Below, piece after piece: positions 1 through 9,001 of a stretch of 64,000 nucleotides of DNA. The DNA lies in assembly GCF_001636055.1 (NCBI RefSeq), contig NZ_CP011789.1, positions 124,001-188,000 of the forward strand, written 5' to 3'. Every line of letters starts with the position of its first letter. The stretch's first letter is position 1. The notes below the pieces were generated by a model, which was not told the origin of the DNA, did no database searches, and saw only the letters and a program-made list of their open reading frames with translations. This DNA is from Pseudomonas putida. GTDB lineage: Bacteria > Pseudomonadota > Gammaproteobacteria > Pseudomonadales > Pseudomonadaceae. A program made the translations under genes and the position numbers.

Positions 1-514
1 GGATGCGCACCACACCCAGCGCGGCAAAATCGCCCAGGCCATCTTCCTCACGCAGCAAGCGCAGCGCGCGGCCTCCCAGGGCCAGGGGTGCGCGATTCTC
101 GAACGGCGCGTTGTCGTCGCGCACTTCGCTGACCCGCGCCACATAGCGCGCGCCGTCCAGCGCCTCGCCTTCGTCGACGGTGTCGCGGGCACCGGCACGC
201 TTGAGCGGCAGGCCCAGGTGAATCACCCCGTCGCGCAGGTCGTCGGGAATTTCCAGAGGCGCCGGTGGCAGGTCATCACGAGGGATATCGAAGGGTGTGC
301 CGTCCGGCAACAGGCCACGGGCACTGAGGATCGCCAGCTTGCCCTGGGCCAGCAGGCCCTGGTCGACCAGCAGCTCGGAAAAGCCCCAGGCCGCGCTCGA
401 CAGAGGGCGGCTGCGGGCATCGATGAAGTTTTCCAGATAGCGGTCGTGCTGCTGGAAGTGCTGGGTCGTGATGAACATGCCTTCCGACCAGACCACACGA
501 TTGTTCCAGGACAT
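1..514 (-). CDS. tssK: T6SS baseplate subunit TssK (partial, C-terminus outside window)
   Basis: TssK is the trimeric T6SS baseplate protein that links the TssF-TssG wedges to the membrane complex. The visible N-terminal ~171 residues begin MSWNNRVVWSEGMFITTQHF, the characteristic opening of the family, followed by a region rich in LPDGTPF and PPAPLEIP. The ATG at 512-514 was chosen because the family signature starts exactly there. The gene is third in a leftward unit tagH-tssJ-tssK, with a 15-base gap after the tssJ stop. Family proteins are about 440-450 residues, so roughly 60% lies beyond position 1, where tssL and tssM would be expected from the usual order. Recognition of the family is firm; only the truncation by the window edge limits the call. 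Confidence 0.95.
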   Translation of the reverse strand, partial: MSWNNRVVWSEGMFITTQHFQQHDRYLENFIDARSRPLSSAAWGFSELLVDQGLLAQGKLAILSARGLLPDGTPFDIPRDDLPPAPLEIPDDLRDGVIHLGLPLKRAGARDTVDEGEALDGARYVARVSEVRDDNAPFENRAPLALGGRALRLLREEDGLGDFAALGVVRI

Positions 515-529
515 GGGTTCTCCGTTTGC

Positions 530-1039
530 CTAGCGGGCAGGCACAGGTTGTGGGGTGGCCACGGCGCTGCGCACGGCGCGCACATCGAGGCTGATCTGGT
601 AATCTCGAGGCGGTACGGCCAGCACGCTGCGCCACTGCGCACGGTCGATCTCGCGGTAGCCGACCACCAGGCCGACCTGGCGCGTCGCCGGGTTCAGTGG
701 GCGATCCAGCTGCAGTTGACGACCGGGCTGCAGCAGTACTTCGTCCTGGTCGATCAGGTCGGCGCCCAGCGTGGCCTGCGCCCGTTCGGCCAGGGCAAAG
801 TAATCGGCGCGCTCGAAGGCGGCGGCGTTCTTCAGCTCGAAGATGCGCACCCGCACAGGTGCCGGCGTGCCATCGGCACCGGGGTTGAGCCCGGCGGCGG
901 CGCTGAAGTACAGGGTGACGCCTGGCTCTGCCGGCTCAGCGTCGGAGCTCGGCACCACCGACGCATCCTTGCTGCAGGCACTGAGCAGCACGAAGGCCAG
1001 GGCTGCCATCAGTCTTGTTGCACTCATCCTCGTCCTCAT
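530..1039 (-). CDS. tssJ: T6SS outer-membrane lipoprotein TssJ
   Basis: TssJ anchors the TssJLM membrane complex to the outer membrane. The 169-residue product has a lipoprotein signal: positively charged start, hydrophobic stretch and the lipobox LSAC ending at Cys22 (numbered from the first Met), followed by Ser-Lys, with no Asp at +2, consistent with outer-membrane sorting. The mature part contains the family patterns VTLYFSAAAGLNPGADG, PVRVRIFELKN and LVVGYREID. A second in-frame ATG at residue 5 (1027) is also possible and would leave the signal peptide intact. It lies between tagH and tssK in the leftward unit. The length is normal for TssJ. Confidence 0.93.
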   Translation of the reverse strand: MRTRMSATRLMAALAFVLLSACSKDASVVPSSDAEPAEPGVTLYFSAAAGLNPGADGTPAPVRVRIFELKNAAAFERADYFALAERAQATLGADLIDQDEVLLQPGRQLQLDRPLNPATRQVGLVVGYREIDRAQWRSVLAVPPRDYQISLDVRAVRSAVATPQPVPAR

Positions 1040-1075
1040 GACGTATTGGTGTTCTTCCTGCCTTGAGAATCAGCC

Positions 1076-2431
1076 TCAAGAGCGTTGCAGTCGGGCGTTG
1101 TGTGCCTCGTAGGCACGGCTGAACTCGCGGCCGAACAAGTCCTGGAAATCGTCCTGGGCTTCAGCTGATATCTGCCCGTACAGCTCGGTGAACTGCTGCC
1201 AGCAATGGGCTTGGCGCGAGCCGCCGAATACCCTCGACAGGCCTGTGGCCGGCGCCAGGCGAGCCTCCAGGCGGGCGGGCTCGAAACGCGTCAGCACGTG
1301 CTTGATCGCCGCCTCGACGCCGGCCATGACCGCCAACTGGTGGGCGCGCAGGTCATCGAAACTGTCGCGTACCGCCTGGTCGGCGGGCATGAACGCCTGG
1401 TTGCCCTGGCGCAGCAGCAGCAACAGCGCCTCATCGGCGTTGGGGGCGAATTTCAGCGGGTTGTTCTGCACCGGCGCGATGGTGGTCTGCTGCATGCGGA
1501 ACTCGCCCTTGAGGCTGCTGCGCGCGCGCAGCACGTCGATCAGACCCTCGACCATCAGGCGGTAGCTGCGGCCCACCGCCTCCATCTGCGCTGCGGCATC
1601 GCCAGCGTCAATGCGCAGGTGCTCGATGCCCGCACCGCGCAGGAACGCCTGCAGCAGCGCCTGGTCGGGCATGGCCTGGGTGGGGGGCGGGACGGGTGCG
1701 GGTGCGGGTGCGGGTGCGGCGACAGGTACAGGCGGTGGAGGCACTGGGGCAACAGGCGCGATCGGCTCTTGCGCAGGCAGGGGGCTGGGGGCCGGGGCCT
1801 CGTCGAACAGGTTCCAGTCCGCCGGAATCACCCCCGGGGCGGGTGCGGCAGGCGACACGGCGGGCGTTACCGGCGCGGGCGGACGAAAGTCGTGCTGCTG
1901 GGCCGGCACATGGTCAGGTTGGCTCGCCGCTGGCACGCTGGCGGGCCCAAGGAAATCGAAGATGTCGGGCAGCGTGTCGTGGCTCGAAGCCCCTTGCAGG
2001 AAAGCAGCCGGGGCGGGTGCAAGGGGGGGCTCGGAGGGCGTCGCCTGCCCGGCCATCAGCGCCTCGAAGCTCTGTGCGCCAGGCTGGCGATTCTCCTCCA
2101 GCGAGAACCCCGAATCGATGCGCGCCTGGATCTCGTACTCGCCAATCCGGATAACTTCGCCATCCATCAAGGGCTCGCTGTTTCCGCGGCGCAAACGCAC
2201 GCCAGCGTGTACCAACTCCACGCCATTGGTGCTGCTATCGGTCAGGTAATAACGGCCATCTCGAAACTGGATGACACAATGATTCGACGATACCAATCGC
2301 TCAGGATCCGGCAATACCCAATCATTGTCCGGACTTCGCCCGATGGTGACGGCACCAGTCTCCACAAGCATCTCCGCACGCTGGCCCGGAGTAATCTTGT
2401 GATAACTAGTGATAGTAAGGCAAAGTGCCAT
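1076..2431 (-). CDS. tagH: T6SS-associated FHA-domain protein (TagH/Fha type)
   Basis: This 451-residue scaffold protein has an N-terminal forkhead-associated domain (about residues 5-100) with the phosphothreonine-binding signature: GRS near 31-33, SSNH near 48-51 and STNG further on. A long Pro/Ala-rich linker follows, including a PAPAPAP tract from a hexanucleotide repeat, then an α-helical C-terminal domain of the T6SS FHA type. In P. aeruginosa Fha1 is phosphorylated by PpkA and promotes T6SS assembly; no ppkA or pppA gene is visible here, so that control is only inferred. The ATG at 2429-2431 is preferred over one 36 bases upstream because AGGAGG lies five bases before it. It leads the leftward tagH-tssJ-tssK unit and is divergent from tssA. 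Confidence 0.9.
   Translation of the reverse strand: MALCLTITSYHKITPGQRAEMLVETGAVTIGRSPDNDWVLPDPERLVSSNHCVIQFRDGRYYLTDSSTNGVELVHAGVRLRRGNSEPLMDGEVIRIGEYEIQARIDSGFSLEENRQPGAQSFEALMAGQATPSEPPLAPAPAAFLQGASSHDTLPDIFDFLGPASVPAASQPDHVPAQQHDFRPPAPVTPAVSPAAPAPGVIPADWNLFDEAPAPSPLPAQEPIAPVAPVPPPPVPVAAPAPAPAPVPPPTQAMPDQALLQAFLRGAGIEHLRIDAGDAAAQMEAVGRSYRLMVEGLIDVLRARSSLKGEFRMQQTTIAPVQNNPLKFAPNADEALLLLLRQGNQAFMPADQAVRDSFDDLRAHQLAVMAGVEAAIKHVLTRFEPARLEARLAPATGLSRVFGGSRQAHCWQQFTELYGQISAEAQDDFQDLFGREFSRAYEAHNARLQRS
1694..1717. repeat. Perfect hexanucleotide tandem repeat (GGGTGC x4) inside tagH
   Basis: Four exact copies of GGGTGC lie in the linker-coding part of tagH and encode the alternating Pro-Ala tract on the minus strand. 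Because the unit is two codons, copy-number change would alter linker length without a frameshift. Confidence 0.85.
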
Positions 2432-2827
2432 CACGCCTCCTGCATATAATGTGTATCGTGATTCCATTCAAATGAGTGGATAGCGAAAATCGCCAATAAA
2501 TCCTTAAAAAACAACGACCTAAATAACATCTTTAGCTGTTTTATCGCGACATATCGGCGAATTTAACCACAGCAGCAAGGCACATTGATGGCATCCGACA
2601 GATGGGCCTTCAAAGCTGCAAACTCGGTCACACCTCCACTCGGGGGCGGGTAGCTTACCTTGACAGCATTTTGGAAATAAACCATAAATGCGCAACTTTG
2701 GAGCCTGCCATTGATATCACGCTGACATCAACCGCCCGCTCCTCTACAAGTTTTTGTGCGCCAGTTCACATTTGCAACTTCGCGCAACTAACGCCCCGCC
2801 ACGGGCCGATATGGAGATCGATTCCTG
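2432..2827. promoter_or_regulatory. Divergent control region between tagH and tssA
   Basis: This 396-base, comparatively AT-rich spacer separates the two T6SS transcription units. No ORF in it looks real. A good σ70-type promoter faces tssA (listed separately). For tagH only the strong AGGAGG ribosome site is clear. I did not find a convincing σ54 (-24/-12) element by eye. Confidence 0.6.
2660..2688 (+). promoter_or_regulatory. Candidate σ70 promoter for the tssA-vgrG-rhs unit
   Basis: TTGACA at 2660-2665 is a perfect -35 hexamer. It is followed after 17 bases by CATAAA at 2683-2688 (4 of 6 matches to TATAAT). This would give a leader of about 130 bases before the tssA GTG. It is a sequence match only. 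Confidence 0.45.
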
Positions 2828-3865
2828 GTGAACTCGCCGCTGCTGCTCGCCGCTATTTCCGATGACTTCCCATGCGGTGAAGATCTCGAATACGACGCGG
2901 ACTTCCTGCAACTCGAACGCGATGCGCAAGGGCGTCCGGAGCGGGTCATGGGCGATGCGGTACAACCTGCCGAACCGCCGCAGTGGCGCACCATCGAGCA
3001 GACCTGCACCGACCTGCTGCAACGCAGCAAGGACCTGCGCATCACCCACTTCCTGGTGCAGTCCAAACTCGCCTTGCAAGGCTTCGTCGGCCTGGCCGCC
3101 AGCCTGGAACTGATCCGCGACCTGCTCGGCGAATACTGGCTGCACCTGCATCCGCAACTCGACGCCTCCGACGACAACGATCCGACGGTGCGTGTCAACG
3201 CCCTGTCCGGCCTGACCTGCGACGCCAACATCGCCCTGCTGCGCGAAGCCGTGCTGGCACGCTCGCGCGCCTTCGGCCCGGTCACCTTGCGCGCGGCCCT
3301 GCACGCCGCCGGCCTGCAGCACTTCGCCAGCGAAGACCTGAGCGTCGAAGCGCTGGCCGCTGCGCTGCGTGATGCCGACCCCGATGAGCTCGAACAGACT
3401 CGCCAAGCCCTGAGCCTGGCCCGCGAGGCCTGCGAAGCGATCGAGCGCCGGGTCAGCGACCAGGTCGGTTCGGCCAGCGGCGTCGACCTGTCGGCACTCA
3501 AGCAACCGCTGCGCCTGGCACAACAGGTACTGGCCGACTACGCCCCCGGCGGCTCGCCGCCAGCCGCCGAGAACAGCGAAGCGCCGCAGGAAGATTTCCA
3601 GAACGACCATTCGACGTCCGCCGCCGCAGTTCCAGCCGCTCGTGCCGCTGCACGCCCCGGCGAGATCAACAACCGCGACGACGTTCAGCAAAGCCTCGAG
3701 CGCCTGCTCCAGTACTACGCCCGCCACGAGCCTTCCAGCCCGTTGCCGGTGCTGTTGCGCCGGGCCAAGAACCTGGTCAACGCCGATTTCGCGACCATCG
3801 TGCGCGACCTGATTCCCGAGGGCCTTTCGCAGTTCGAGAACCTGCGCGGGCCCCAGGACGACTGA
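2828..3865 (+). CDS. tssA: T6SS baseplate/sheath assembly protein TssA
   Basis: TssA caps the growing T6SS tail and coordinates sheath and tube polymerisation. The 345-residue protein has the N-terminal ImpA_N domain (about residues 1-170) with CGEDLEYDADF near the start, WRTIEQTCTDLLQRSKDLR and LEYWLHLHPQLD-like patterns. A Pro/Ala-rich linker (about 235-280) follows, then a short C-terminal domain ending SQFENLRGP. Translation starts with GTG at 2828; a purine-rich GGAG sits 12-15 bases upstream. It opens the rightward T6SS unit. The short C-terminus resembles the TssA class found with Fha-type clusters such as P. aeruginosa HSI-I, which is an inference from length. Confidence 0.93.
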   Translation: MNSPLLLAAISDDFPCGEDLEYDADFLQLERDAQGRPERVMGDAVQPAEPPQWRTIEQTCTDLLQRSKDLRITHFLVQSKLALQGFVGLAASLELIRDLLGEYWLHLHPQLDASDDNDPTVRVNALSGLTCDANIALLREAVLARSRAFGPVTLRAALHAAGLQHFASEDLSVEALAAALRDADPDELEQTRQALSLAREACEAIERRVSDQVGSASGVDLSALKQPLRLAQQVLADYAPGGSPPAAENSEAPQEDFQNDHSTSAAAVPAARAAARPGEINNRDDVQQSLERLLQYYARHEPSSPLPVLLRRAKNLVNADFATIVRDLIPEGLSQFENLRGPQDD

Positions 3866-3922
3866 TACCACCGACAGCCGCAACGAACGACAGCGCCCCC
3901 AGCGGCGACCAGGAGGAACCAC

Positions 3923-4438
3923 GTGGCCAAAGACAGCTCCCAGAAATTCATCGCGCGCAACCGCGCGCCGCGAGTGCAGATCGAGTACGACGTCGAACTG
4001 TATGGTGCCGAGAAGAAGGTACAGCTGCCCTTCGTCATGGGCGTGCTCTCCGACCTCGCCGGCAAGCCGGCCGAACCACTGCCCGCCGTGGCCGACCGCA
4101 AGTTCCTGGAAGTCGATGTCGACAATTTCGACTCCCGCCTCAAGGCCATGAAGCCACGGGTGGCATTCAACGTCCCCAACGAGCTGACCGGCGAAGGCAA
4201 CCTGAGCCTGGACATCACCTTCGAGAGCATGGACGACTTCAGCCCGGCCGCCGTTGCGCGCAAGGTCGACGCCCTGAACCAGCTGCTCGAGGCGCGCACC
4301 CAACTGGCCAACCTGCTGACCTACATGGACGGCAAGACCGGTGCCGAGGACATCATCCTCAAGGCCATCAAGGACCCTGCCCTGCTGCAGGCCCTGGCCA
4401 GCGCCCCGAAACCTTCCGATAACGAGCCGAGCGCCTGA
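3923..4438 (+). CDS. tssB: T6SS contractile sheath small subunit TssB (VipA)
   Basis: TssB pairs with TssC to build the contractile sheath around the Hcp tube. The 171-residue product shows the ImpB/VipA signature: SSQKFIARNRAPRVQIEYDVE at the N-terminus, LPFVMGVLSDLAGKP, and RKFLEVDVDNFDSRLKAMKP, with a C-terminal helix used for TssC contact. It starts with GTG at 3923, five bases after a strong AGGAGGA site. tssA ends 57 bases upstream, and the tssC ribosome site overlaps the tssB stop, so tssB and tssC are tightly coupled. Confidence 0.97.
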   Translation: MAKDSSQKFIARNRAPRVQIEYDVELYGAEKKVQLPFVMGVLSDLAGKPAEPLPAVADRKFLEVDVDNFDSRLKAMKPRVAFNVPNELTGEGNLSLDITFESMDDFSPAAVARKVDALNQLLEARTQLANLLTYMDGKTGAEDIILKAIKDPALLQALASAPKPSDNEPSA

Positions 4439-4448
4439 GGAGCCCGCC

Positions 4449-5942
4449 ATGACCGATCCGTTGCGCGATACCCAGGCCCAGCCGGCCACCACCGAGCAGG
4501 CCAGCGAATTCGCCAACCTGCTGCTGCAGGAATTCAAACCCAAGACCGAGCGTGCCAAGGAAGCCGTCGAAAGCGCCGTGCGCACCCTGGCCGAACAGGC
4601 CCTGGCGCAGACCAACCTGGTCTCCAACGATGCCATCGGTTCGATCGAACAGATCATCGCCGCCATCGACGCCAAGCTCACCGCGCAGGTCAACCAGATC
4701 ATCCACCACGATGACTTCCAGCAGCTGGAAAGTGCCTGGCGCGGCCTGCACTACCTGGTCAACAACACCGAGAGCGACGAGCAGCTGAAGATCCGCGTGC
4801 TCAACATCTCCAAGACCGACCTGCACAAGACCCTGAAGAAATTCAAGGGCACCGCCTGGGACCAGAGCCCGGTGTTCAAGAAGCTCTACGAAGAGGAATA
4901 CGGTCAGTTCGGCGGCGAGCCCTATGGCTGCCTGGTGGGCGACTACTACTTCGATCAGTCGCCGCCCGATGTCGAGTTGCTGGGCGAGATGTCCAAGGTC
5001 TGTGCGTCGATGCATGCGCCGTTCATCGCCGCTGCATCGCCAACGGTGATGGGCATGGGCTCGTGGCAGGAGCTGTCCAATCCGCGTGACCTGACCAAGA
5101 TCTTCACCACTCCGGAGTACGCCGGCTGGCGTTCGCTGCGCGAATCGGAAGACTCGCGCTACATCGGCCTGACCATGCCACGCTTCCTGGCCCGCCTGCC
5201 CTATGGCGCCAAGACCGACCCGGTCGAGGCCTTCGCCTTCGAGGAAGATACCGACGGCGCCGACAGCAGCAAGTACACCTGGGCCAACGCCGCCTACGCC
5301 ATGGCGGTCAACATCAACCGCTCGTTCAAGCACTACGGCTGGTGCTCGCGCATCCGCGGCGTCGAATCGGGCGGTGAAGTGCAGGATCTGCCGGCGCACA
5401 CCTTCCCCACCGACGACGGTGGCGTGGACATGAAGTGCCCGACAGAAATCGCCATTTCCGACCGCCGCGAGGCGGAGCTGGCCAAGAACGGCTTCATGCC
5501 ACTGCTGCACAAGAAGAACACCGACTTCGCCGCCTTCATCGGCGCGCAGTCCTTGCAGAAGCCGGCCGAGTACGACGACCCGGACGCCACCGCCAACGCC
5601 AACCTGGCTGCCCGCCTGCCGTACCTGTTCGCCACCTGCCGCTTCGCCCATTACCTGAAGTGCATCGTTCGCGACAAGATCGGCTCGTTCAAGGAAAAGG
5701 ACGAGATGCAGCGCTGGCTGCAAGACTGGATCCTGAACTACGTCGACGGCGACCCGGCGCACTCCAGCGAAACCACCAAGGCACAGCACCCGTTGGCGGC
5801 GGCTGAAGTGGTGGTGGAAGAAGTCGAGGGCAACCCTGGCTACTACAACTCGCGCTTCTACCTGCGCCCGCACTACCAGCTCGAAGGGCTGACCGTGTCG
5901 CTGCGTCTGGTCTCGAAGCTGCCTTCGGCCAAAGGCGCCTGA
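4449..5942 (+). CDS. tssC: T6SS contractile sheath large subunit TssC (VipB)
   Basis: TssC is the large sheath subunit. The 497-residue length and sequence are standard: an N-terminal ~70-residue helical segment, then LESAWRGLHYLVNNTE, DLHKTLKKFKGTAWDQS, PYGCLVGDYYFDQSP, and near the C-terminus NPGYYNSRFYLRPHYQLEGL, all highly conserved in EvpB/VipB proteins. The ATG at 4449 follows GAGGAG, which overlaps the tssB stop. A REP-like stem-loop follows directly and separates it from hcp. Confidence 0.97.
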   Translation: MTDPLRDTQAQPATTEQASEFANLLLQEFKPKTERAKEAVESAVRTLAEQALAQTNLVSNDAIGSIEQIIAAIDAKLTAQVNQIIHHDDFQQLESAWRGLHYLVNNTESDEQLKIRVLNISKTDLHKTLKKFKGTAWDQSPVFKKLYEEEYGQFGGEPYGCLVGDYYFDQSPPDVELLGEMSKVCASMHAPFIAAASPTVMGMGSWQELSNPRDLTKIFTTPEYAGWRSLRESEDSRYIGLTMPRFLARLPYGAKTDPVEAFAFEEDTDGADSSKYTWANAAYAMAVNINRSFKHYGWCSRIRGVESGGEVQDLPAHTFPTDDGGVDMKCPTEIAISDRREAELAKNGFMPLLHKKNTDFAAFIGAQSLQKPAEYDDPDATANANLAARLPYLFATCRFAHYLKCIVRDKIGSFKEKDEMQRWLQDWILNYVDGDPAHSSETTKAQHPLAAAEVVVEEVEGNPGYYNSRFYLRPHYQLEGLTVSLRLVSKLPSAKGA

Positions 5943-5951
5943 GCCTGAACC

Positions 5952-6008
5952 GGGGCCGCTGCGCGCCCCGTCGCGGGGCAAGCCCGCGATAGGCTGCGCA
6001 GCAGCCCC
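5952..6008. repeat. REP-like nested stem-loop between tssC and hcp
   Basis: An outer imperfect inverted repeat (GGGGCCGCTGCGC against GCGCAGCAGCCCC) encloses a second hairpin (CCCCGTCGCGGGG) and the Pseudomonas REP-type string GGGCAAGCCCGCG. There is no U-tract, so it is more likely an RNA-stabilising or processing element than a full terminator. Confidence 0.65.
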
Positions 6009-6046
6009 GATAGAACTGCCAACCGACGCGAAATACCGAGGACATC

Positions 6047-6535
6047 ATGGCTGTAGATATTTTCATCAAGATCGGCGACATCAAGGGCGAGTCCGCAGAC
6101 AAGACCCACAAGGAAGAAATCGACGTGCTGAACTGGAGCTGGGGCATGTCCCAGTCCGGCAACATGCACATGGGCGGAGGCGGCGGTGCCGGCAAGGTCA
6201 ACATCCAGGACCTGTCGATCACCAAGTACGTCGACAAGTCCAGCCCCAACCTGATGGCCCACTGCTCCAGCGGCAAGCACATCGACAAGGTCAAGCTGAC
6301 CGTGCGCAAGGCCGGTGGCGAGAGCCAGGTCGAGTACCTGATCATCAACCTCGAAGAAGTGATCATCAGCTCGCTGAGCACCGGCGGCTCGGGCAGCGAT
6401 GACCGCCTGACCGAAAACGTCACCCTGAACTTCGCCAAGGTCACCGTGGACTACCAGCCACAGAAAGCCGACGGTACCAAGGATGGCGGCGCCATCAAGT
6501 ACGGCTGGAACGTGCGTCAGAACGTCAAGATCTGA
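6047..6535 (+). CDS. hcp: T6SS tube protein Hcp (TssD)
   Basis: Hcp forms stacked hexameric rings that make the secreted inner tube and can carry effectors in the lumen. The 162-residue product is full length, opening MAVDIFIKIGDIKGES and containing VLNWSWGMSQSG, a glycine-rich loop (MGGGGGAG), DLSITKYVDKSSP and LTENVTLNFAKVTVDY, all typical. No C-terminal extension is present, so it is a structural Hcp rather than an evolved effector. Stem-loops lie on both sides (5952-6008 and 6543-6596), an arrangement that could raise its mRNA stability relative to neighbours; Hcp is needed in far greater amounts than the baseplate proteins. Confidence 0.97.
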   Translation: MAVDIFIKIGDIKGESADKTHKEEIDVLNWSWGMSQSGNMHMGGGGGAGKVNIQDLSITKYVDKSSPNLMAHCSSGKHIDKVKLTVRKAGGESQVEYLIINLEEVIISSLSTGGSGSDDRLTENVTLNFAKVTVDYQPQKADGTKDGGAIKYGWNVRQNVKI

Positions 6536-6542
6536 TAGCGCT

Positions 6543-6596
6543 GGCGACTGTTTCGCGGGCAAGTCGCAGCTGCGGCTTGCCCGCGAAGCAGTCGCC
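6543..6596. repeat. Long stem-loop (REP-type) between hcp and tssE
   Basis: GGCGACTG-TTTCGCGGGCAAG pairs with CTTGCCCGCGAA-CAGTCGCC in a nearly perfect stem starting eight bases after the hcp stop. The core CGCGGGCAAG/CTTGCCCGCG is the Pseudomonas REP core. It lacks a U-run, so it may attenuate transcription or protect the hcp mRNA 3' end. Confidence 0.7.
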
Positions 6597-6626
6597 ACGA
6601 CCCCGAACCCTTGAAGGAACCCGACC

Positions 6627-7142
6627 GTGGTAGCCGACATCGCCGCCCGTGACCGCCTGCAACCCTCGCTGCTGGATCGTCTGACCGACGATGATCCCGG
6701 CAACCCGCAGGAAGCCCCGGACAAGCGCGTGCTGTCGCTGCAGCAGCTCAAGGCATCGGTACTGCGCGACCTGGCCTGGCTGCTCAACACCACGTCGCTG
6801 CTCGACAGCACCAGCACCTTGAACACTCCCGCAGGCAACTCGGTGGTCAACTACGGCCTGCCCGCCCTGGCCGGCAACTGCGCCTCGAACATCGATCTGC
6901 TGGCCCTGGAGCGCATCATCCACCAGGCCATTTCCACCTACGAACCGCGCATCCTGGCCCACACCCTCAAGGTGCGCGCCATGGTCGCCCCCGGCGAGAT
7001 GAACGCCAACGCCCTGAGCTTCGAGATCGAAGGTGATCTCTGGGCCCAGCCTGCGGCGCTGCCACTACTGTTGCAGACCGACCTGGACCTGGAGTCCGGA
7101 CAAGTGCACGTAGCCCCCGCCGAACGCAGGAGACGCGCATGA
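6627..7142 (+). CDS. tssE: T6SS baseplate protein TssE (gp25-like)
   Basis: TssE is the gp25/lysozyme-fold baseplate subunit that initiates sheath assembly. The 171-residue product contains [12 protein letters not shown] at the start, [30 protein letters not shown] and the conserved [17 protein letters not shown] segment carrying the EPR signature. It starts with GTG at 6627 behind GAAGGAA. Its last four bases overlap the tssF start (ATGA at 7139-7142), indicating translational coupling. tagJ, which lies between hcp and tssE in P. aeruginosa HSI-I, is absent here. Confidence 0.93.
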   Translation: MVADIAARDRLQPSLLDRLTDDDPGNPQEAPDKRVLSLQQLKASVLRDLAWLLNTTSLLDSTSTLNTPAGNSVVNYGLPALAGNCASNIDLLALERIIHQAISTYEPRILAHTLKVRAMVAPGEMNANALSFEIEGDLWAQPAALPLLLQTDLDLESGQVHVAPAERRRRA

Positions 7143-9001
7143 ACCCGCGCCTGCTCGATCTGTACAACCAGGAGCTGCGGCACATCCGCGAAAGCGCGGC
7201 GGAGTTCTCCCGCGAGTACCCGAAGATCGCTGGGCGCCTGACCTTGTCCGGCATCGACTGTGCCGACCCGTACGTCGAGCGCCTGCTCGAAGGTTTCGCC
7301 TATCTCACCGCGCGCGTGCAGCTCAAGCTCGACGCCGAGTACCCGACCTTCACCCACAACCTGCTGGAAATCGCCTACCCGCACTACCTGGCGCCGACGC
7401 CCTCGATGACCGTGGTGCAGCTGCAGACCGATCCTGACGAAGGTTCGCTCAGCGCAGGTTTCCCGCTGCCACGCGGCAGCGTATTGCGCGCCAACCTTGG
7501 CCGCGACTCGCAGACCCCATGCGAGTTTCGCAGCACCCAGGACGTCACCCTGTGGCCGCTGCAGGTGGCCCGCGCCGAATATTTCGGCAACCCTGGCACC
7601 GTGCTCGGCCGCCTCGCCGCCAGCGAACCCAAGGCCCGCGCCGCATTGCGGCTGACACTGCGCAGCGGTGCCGAGATCCCGTTCTCGAGCCTGCCGCTGA
7701 CGCACCTGCCGCTGTACCTCAACGGTGCCGACGAAACGCCCTACCGTCTCTACGAACAACTGCTGGGCAACGCCTGTGCAGTGTTCGCCCGCCAGCCCGG
7801 CGCTGATTGGGTCGAGCGCATCCCGCTGGAGCACGCCCTGCGCCCCTGCGGTTTCGATGACAGCGAAGCGGCGTTGCCGGTGGTGCCGCAGGCGTTCCAG
7901 GGCTACCGACTGCTGCAGGAATACTTTGCCCTGCCACAACGTTTTCTGTTCGTCGATTTCGCGGGCCTGGAACGGGCAGTCAAGCGCTGCAACGGCCAGG
8001 AGCTGGAGCTGCTGGTGCTGTTCGAGCGTTTCGACTCGGCGCTGGAAAGCAGCGTCGGCGCCGAGCGCCTGGTGCCCTTCTGTACCCCGGCGATCAACCT
8101 GTTCCCCCGCCGCGTCGACCGCATCCACCTGACCGACAAGGTCAACGAACACCATGTGATCGCCGACCGCACCCGCCCCACCGACTTCGAGATCCACTCG
8201 CTGCAGCGCGTCACCGGTCACGGCACCGGTGCAGACCAGGAGTTCCTGCCCTTCTACGCCGTGCGTGACCCCTCGCGCTATGGCCGCGATCAGGCCTACT
8301 ACATCGTGCGCCGCGAGCAGCGAGTGCTGTCGAGCGAACAGCGGCGCAACGGCACGCGCTCAAGCTACATGGGCAGCGAAACCTTCATCAGCCTGGTCGA
8401 TGGCCAACAAGCGCCACACCGCCACGACCTGCGCCAGCTGGGCATCAGCGCGCTGTGCAGCAACCGCGACCTGCCGCTGTTCATGAGCGTGGGCGATGGG
8501 CGCAGCGACTTCAGCCTCGCCGACAGCGCGCCCGTGTCTGCCGTGCGCTGCCTGGCCGGCCCCAGCCGACCCAAAGCCAGCCATGCCCATGACAACCGCG
8601 CCTGGCGCCTGATCAGCCAACTGTCGCTGAACTACCTGTCGCTGGCCGAGCAAGGCCAGGGTGCCGCCGCCCTGCGCGAGCTACTGCGCCTGTACGGCGA
8701 CAGCCAGGACAGCGCACTGCACCTGCAGATCGACGGCCTGCGCGAGGTCAGCAGCAAGCCCTGCACCCGGCGCCTGCCGATGCCCGGCCCGATCGTTTTT
8801 GGCCGTGGCCTGGAAATTACCCTGGAATTCGACGAGAACGCCTTCCGCGGCACCGGCGTCTTCCTGCTCGGCGCGGTGTTCGAACGCTTCCTGACCCGCT
8901 ACGTGTCCATCAACAGCTTCACCGAAACCGTGCTGCGCACCAGCGAGCGCGGCGAGATCATGCGATGGAAAGCCAAGCCCGGACGCAGGCCGACCCTGTG
9001 A
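7139..9001 (+). CDS. tssF: T6SS baseplate wedge protein TssF
   Basis: TssF forms the baseplate wedge with TssG (two TssF to one TssG). The 620-residue length is normal. Diagnostic stretches are [51 protein letters not shown] and [14 protein letters not shown] in the N-terminal third, and FLPFYAVRD in the middle. The start overlaps the tssE stop by four bases, and the 3' end overlaps the tssG start by 37 bases, so tssE-tssF-tssG are made as a coupled set. Confidence 0.96.
   Translation: MNPRLLDLYNQELRHIRESAAEFSREYPKIAGRLTLSGIDCADPYVERLLEGFAYLTARVQLKLDAEYPTFTHNLLEIAYPHYLAPTPSMTVVQLQTDPDEGSLSAGFPLPRGSVLRANLGRDSQTPCEFRSTQDVTLWPLQVARAEYFGNPGTVLGRLAASEPKARAALRLTLRSGAEIPFSSLPLTHLPLYLNGADETPYRLYEQLLGNACAVFARQPGADWVERIPLEHALRPCGFDDSEAALPVVPQAFQGYRLLQEYFALPQRFLFVDFAGLERAVKRCNGQELELLVLFERFDSALESSVGAERLVPFCTPAINLFPRRVDRIHLTDKVNEHHVIADRTRPTDFEIHSLQRVTGHGTGADQEFLPFYAVRDPSRYGRDQAYYIVRREQRVLSSEQRRNGTRSSYMGSETFISLVDGQQAPHRHDLRQLGISALCSNRDLPLFMSVGDGRSDFSLADSAPVSAVRCLAGPSRPKASHAHDNRAWRLISQLSLNYLSLAEQGQGAAALRELLRLYGDSQDSALHLQIDGLREVSSKPCTRRLPMPGPIVFGRGLEITLEFDENAFRGTGVFLLGAVFERFLTRYVSINSFTETVLRTSERGEIMRWKAKPGRRPTL

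Noticed and set aside
2432..2500. Possible -35/-10 pair (TTGAAT/TATATG) for tagH on the minus strand
   Set aside because: The -10 would abut the AGGAGG site and put the transcript start within the ribosome site or start codon, which is implausible for a gene with such a strong Shine-Dalgarno.
2744..4702. 652-codon minus-strand frame across tssA-tssB-tssC
   Set aside because: It spans three well-defined T6SS genes in antisense and has no recognisable domain.
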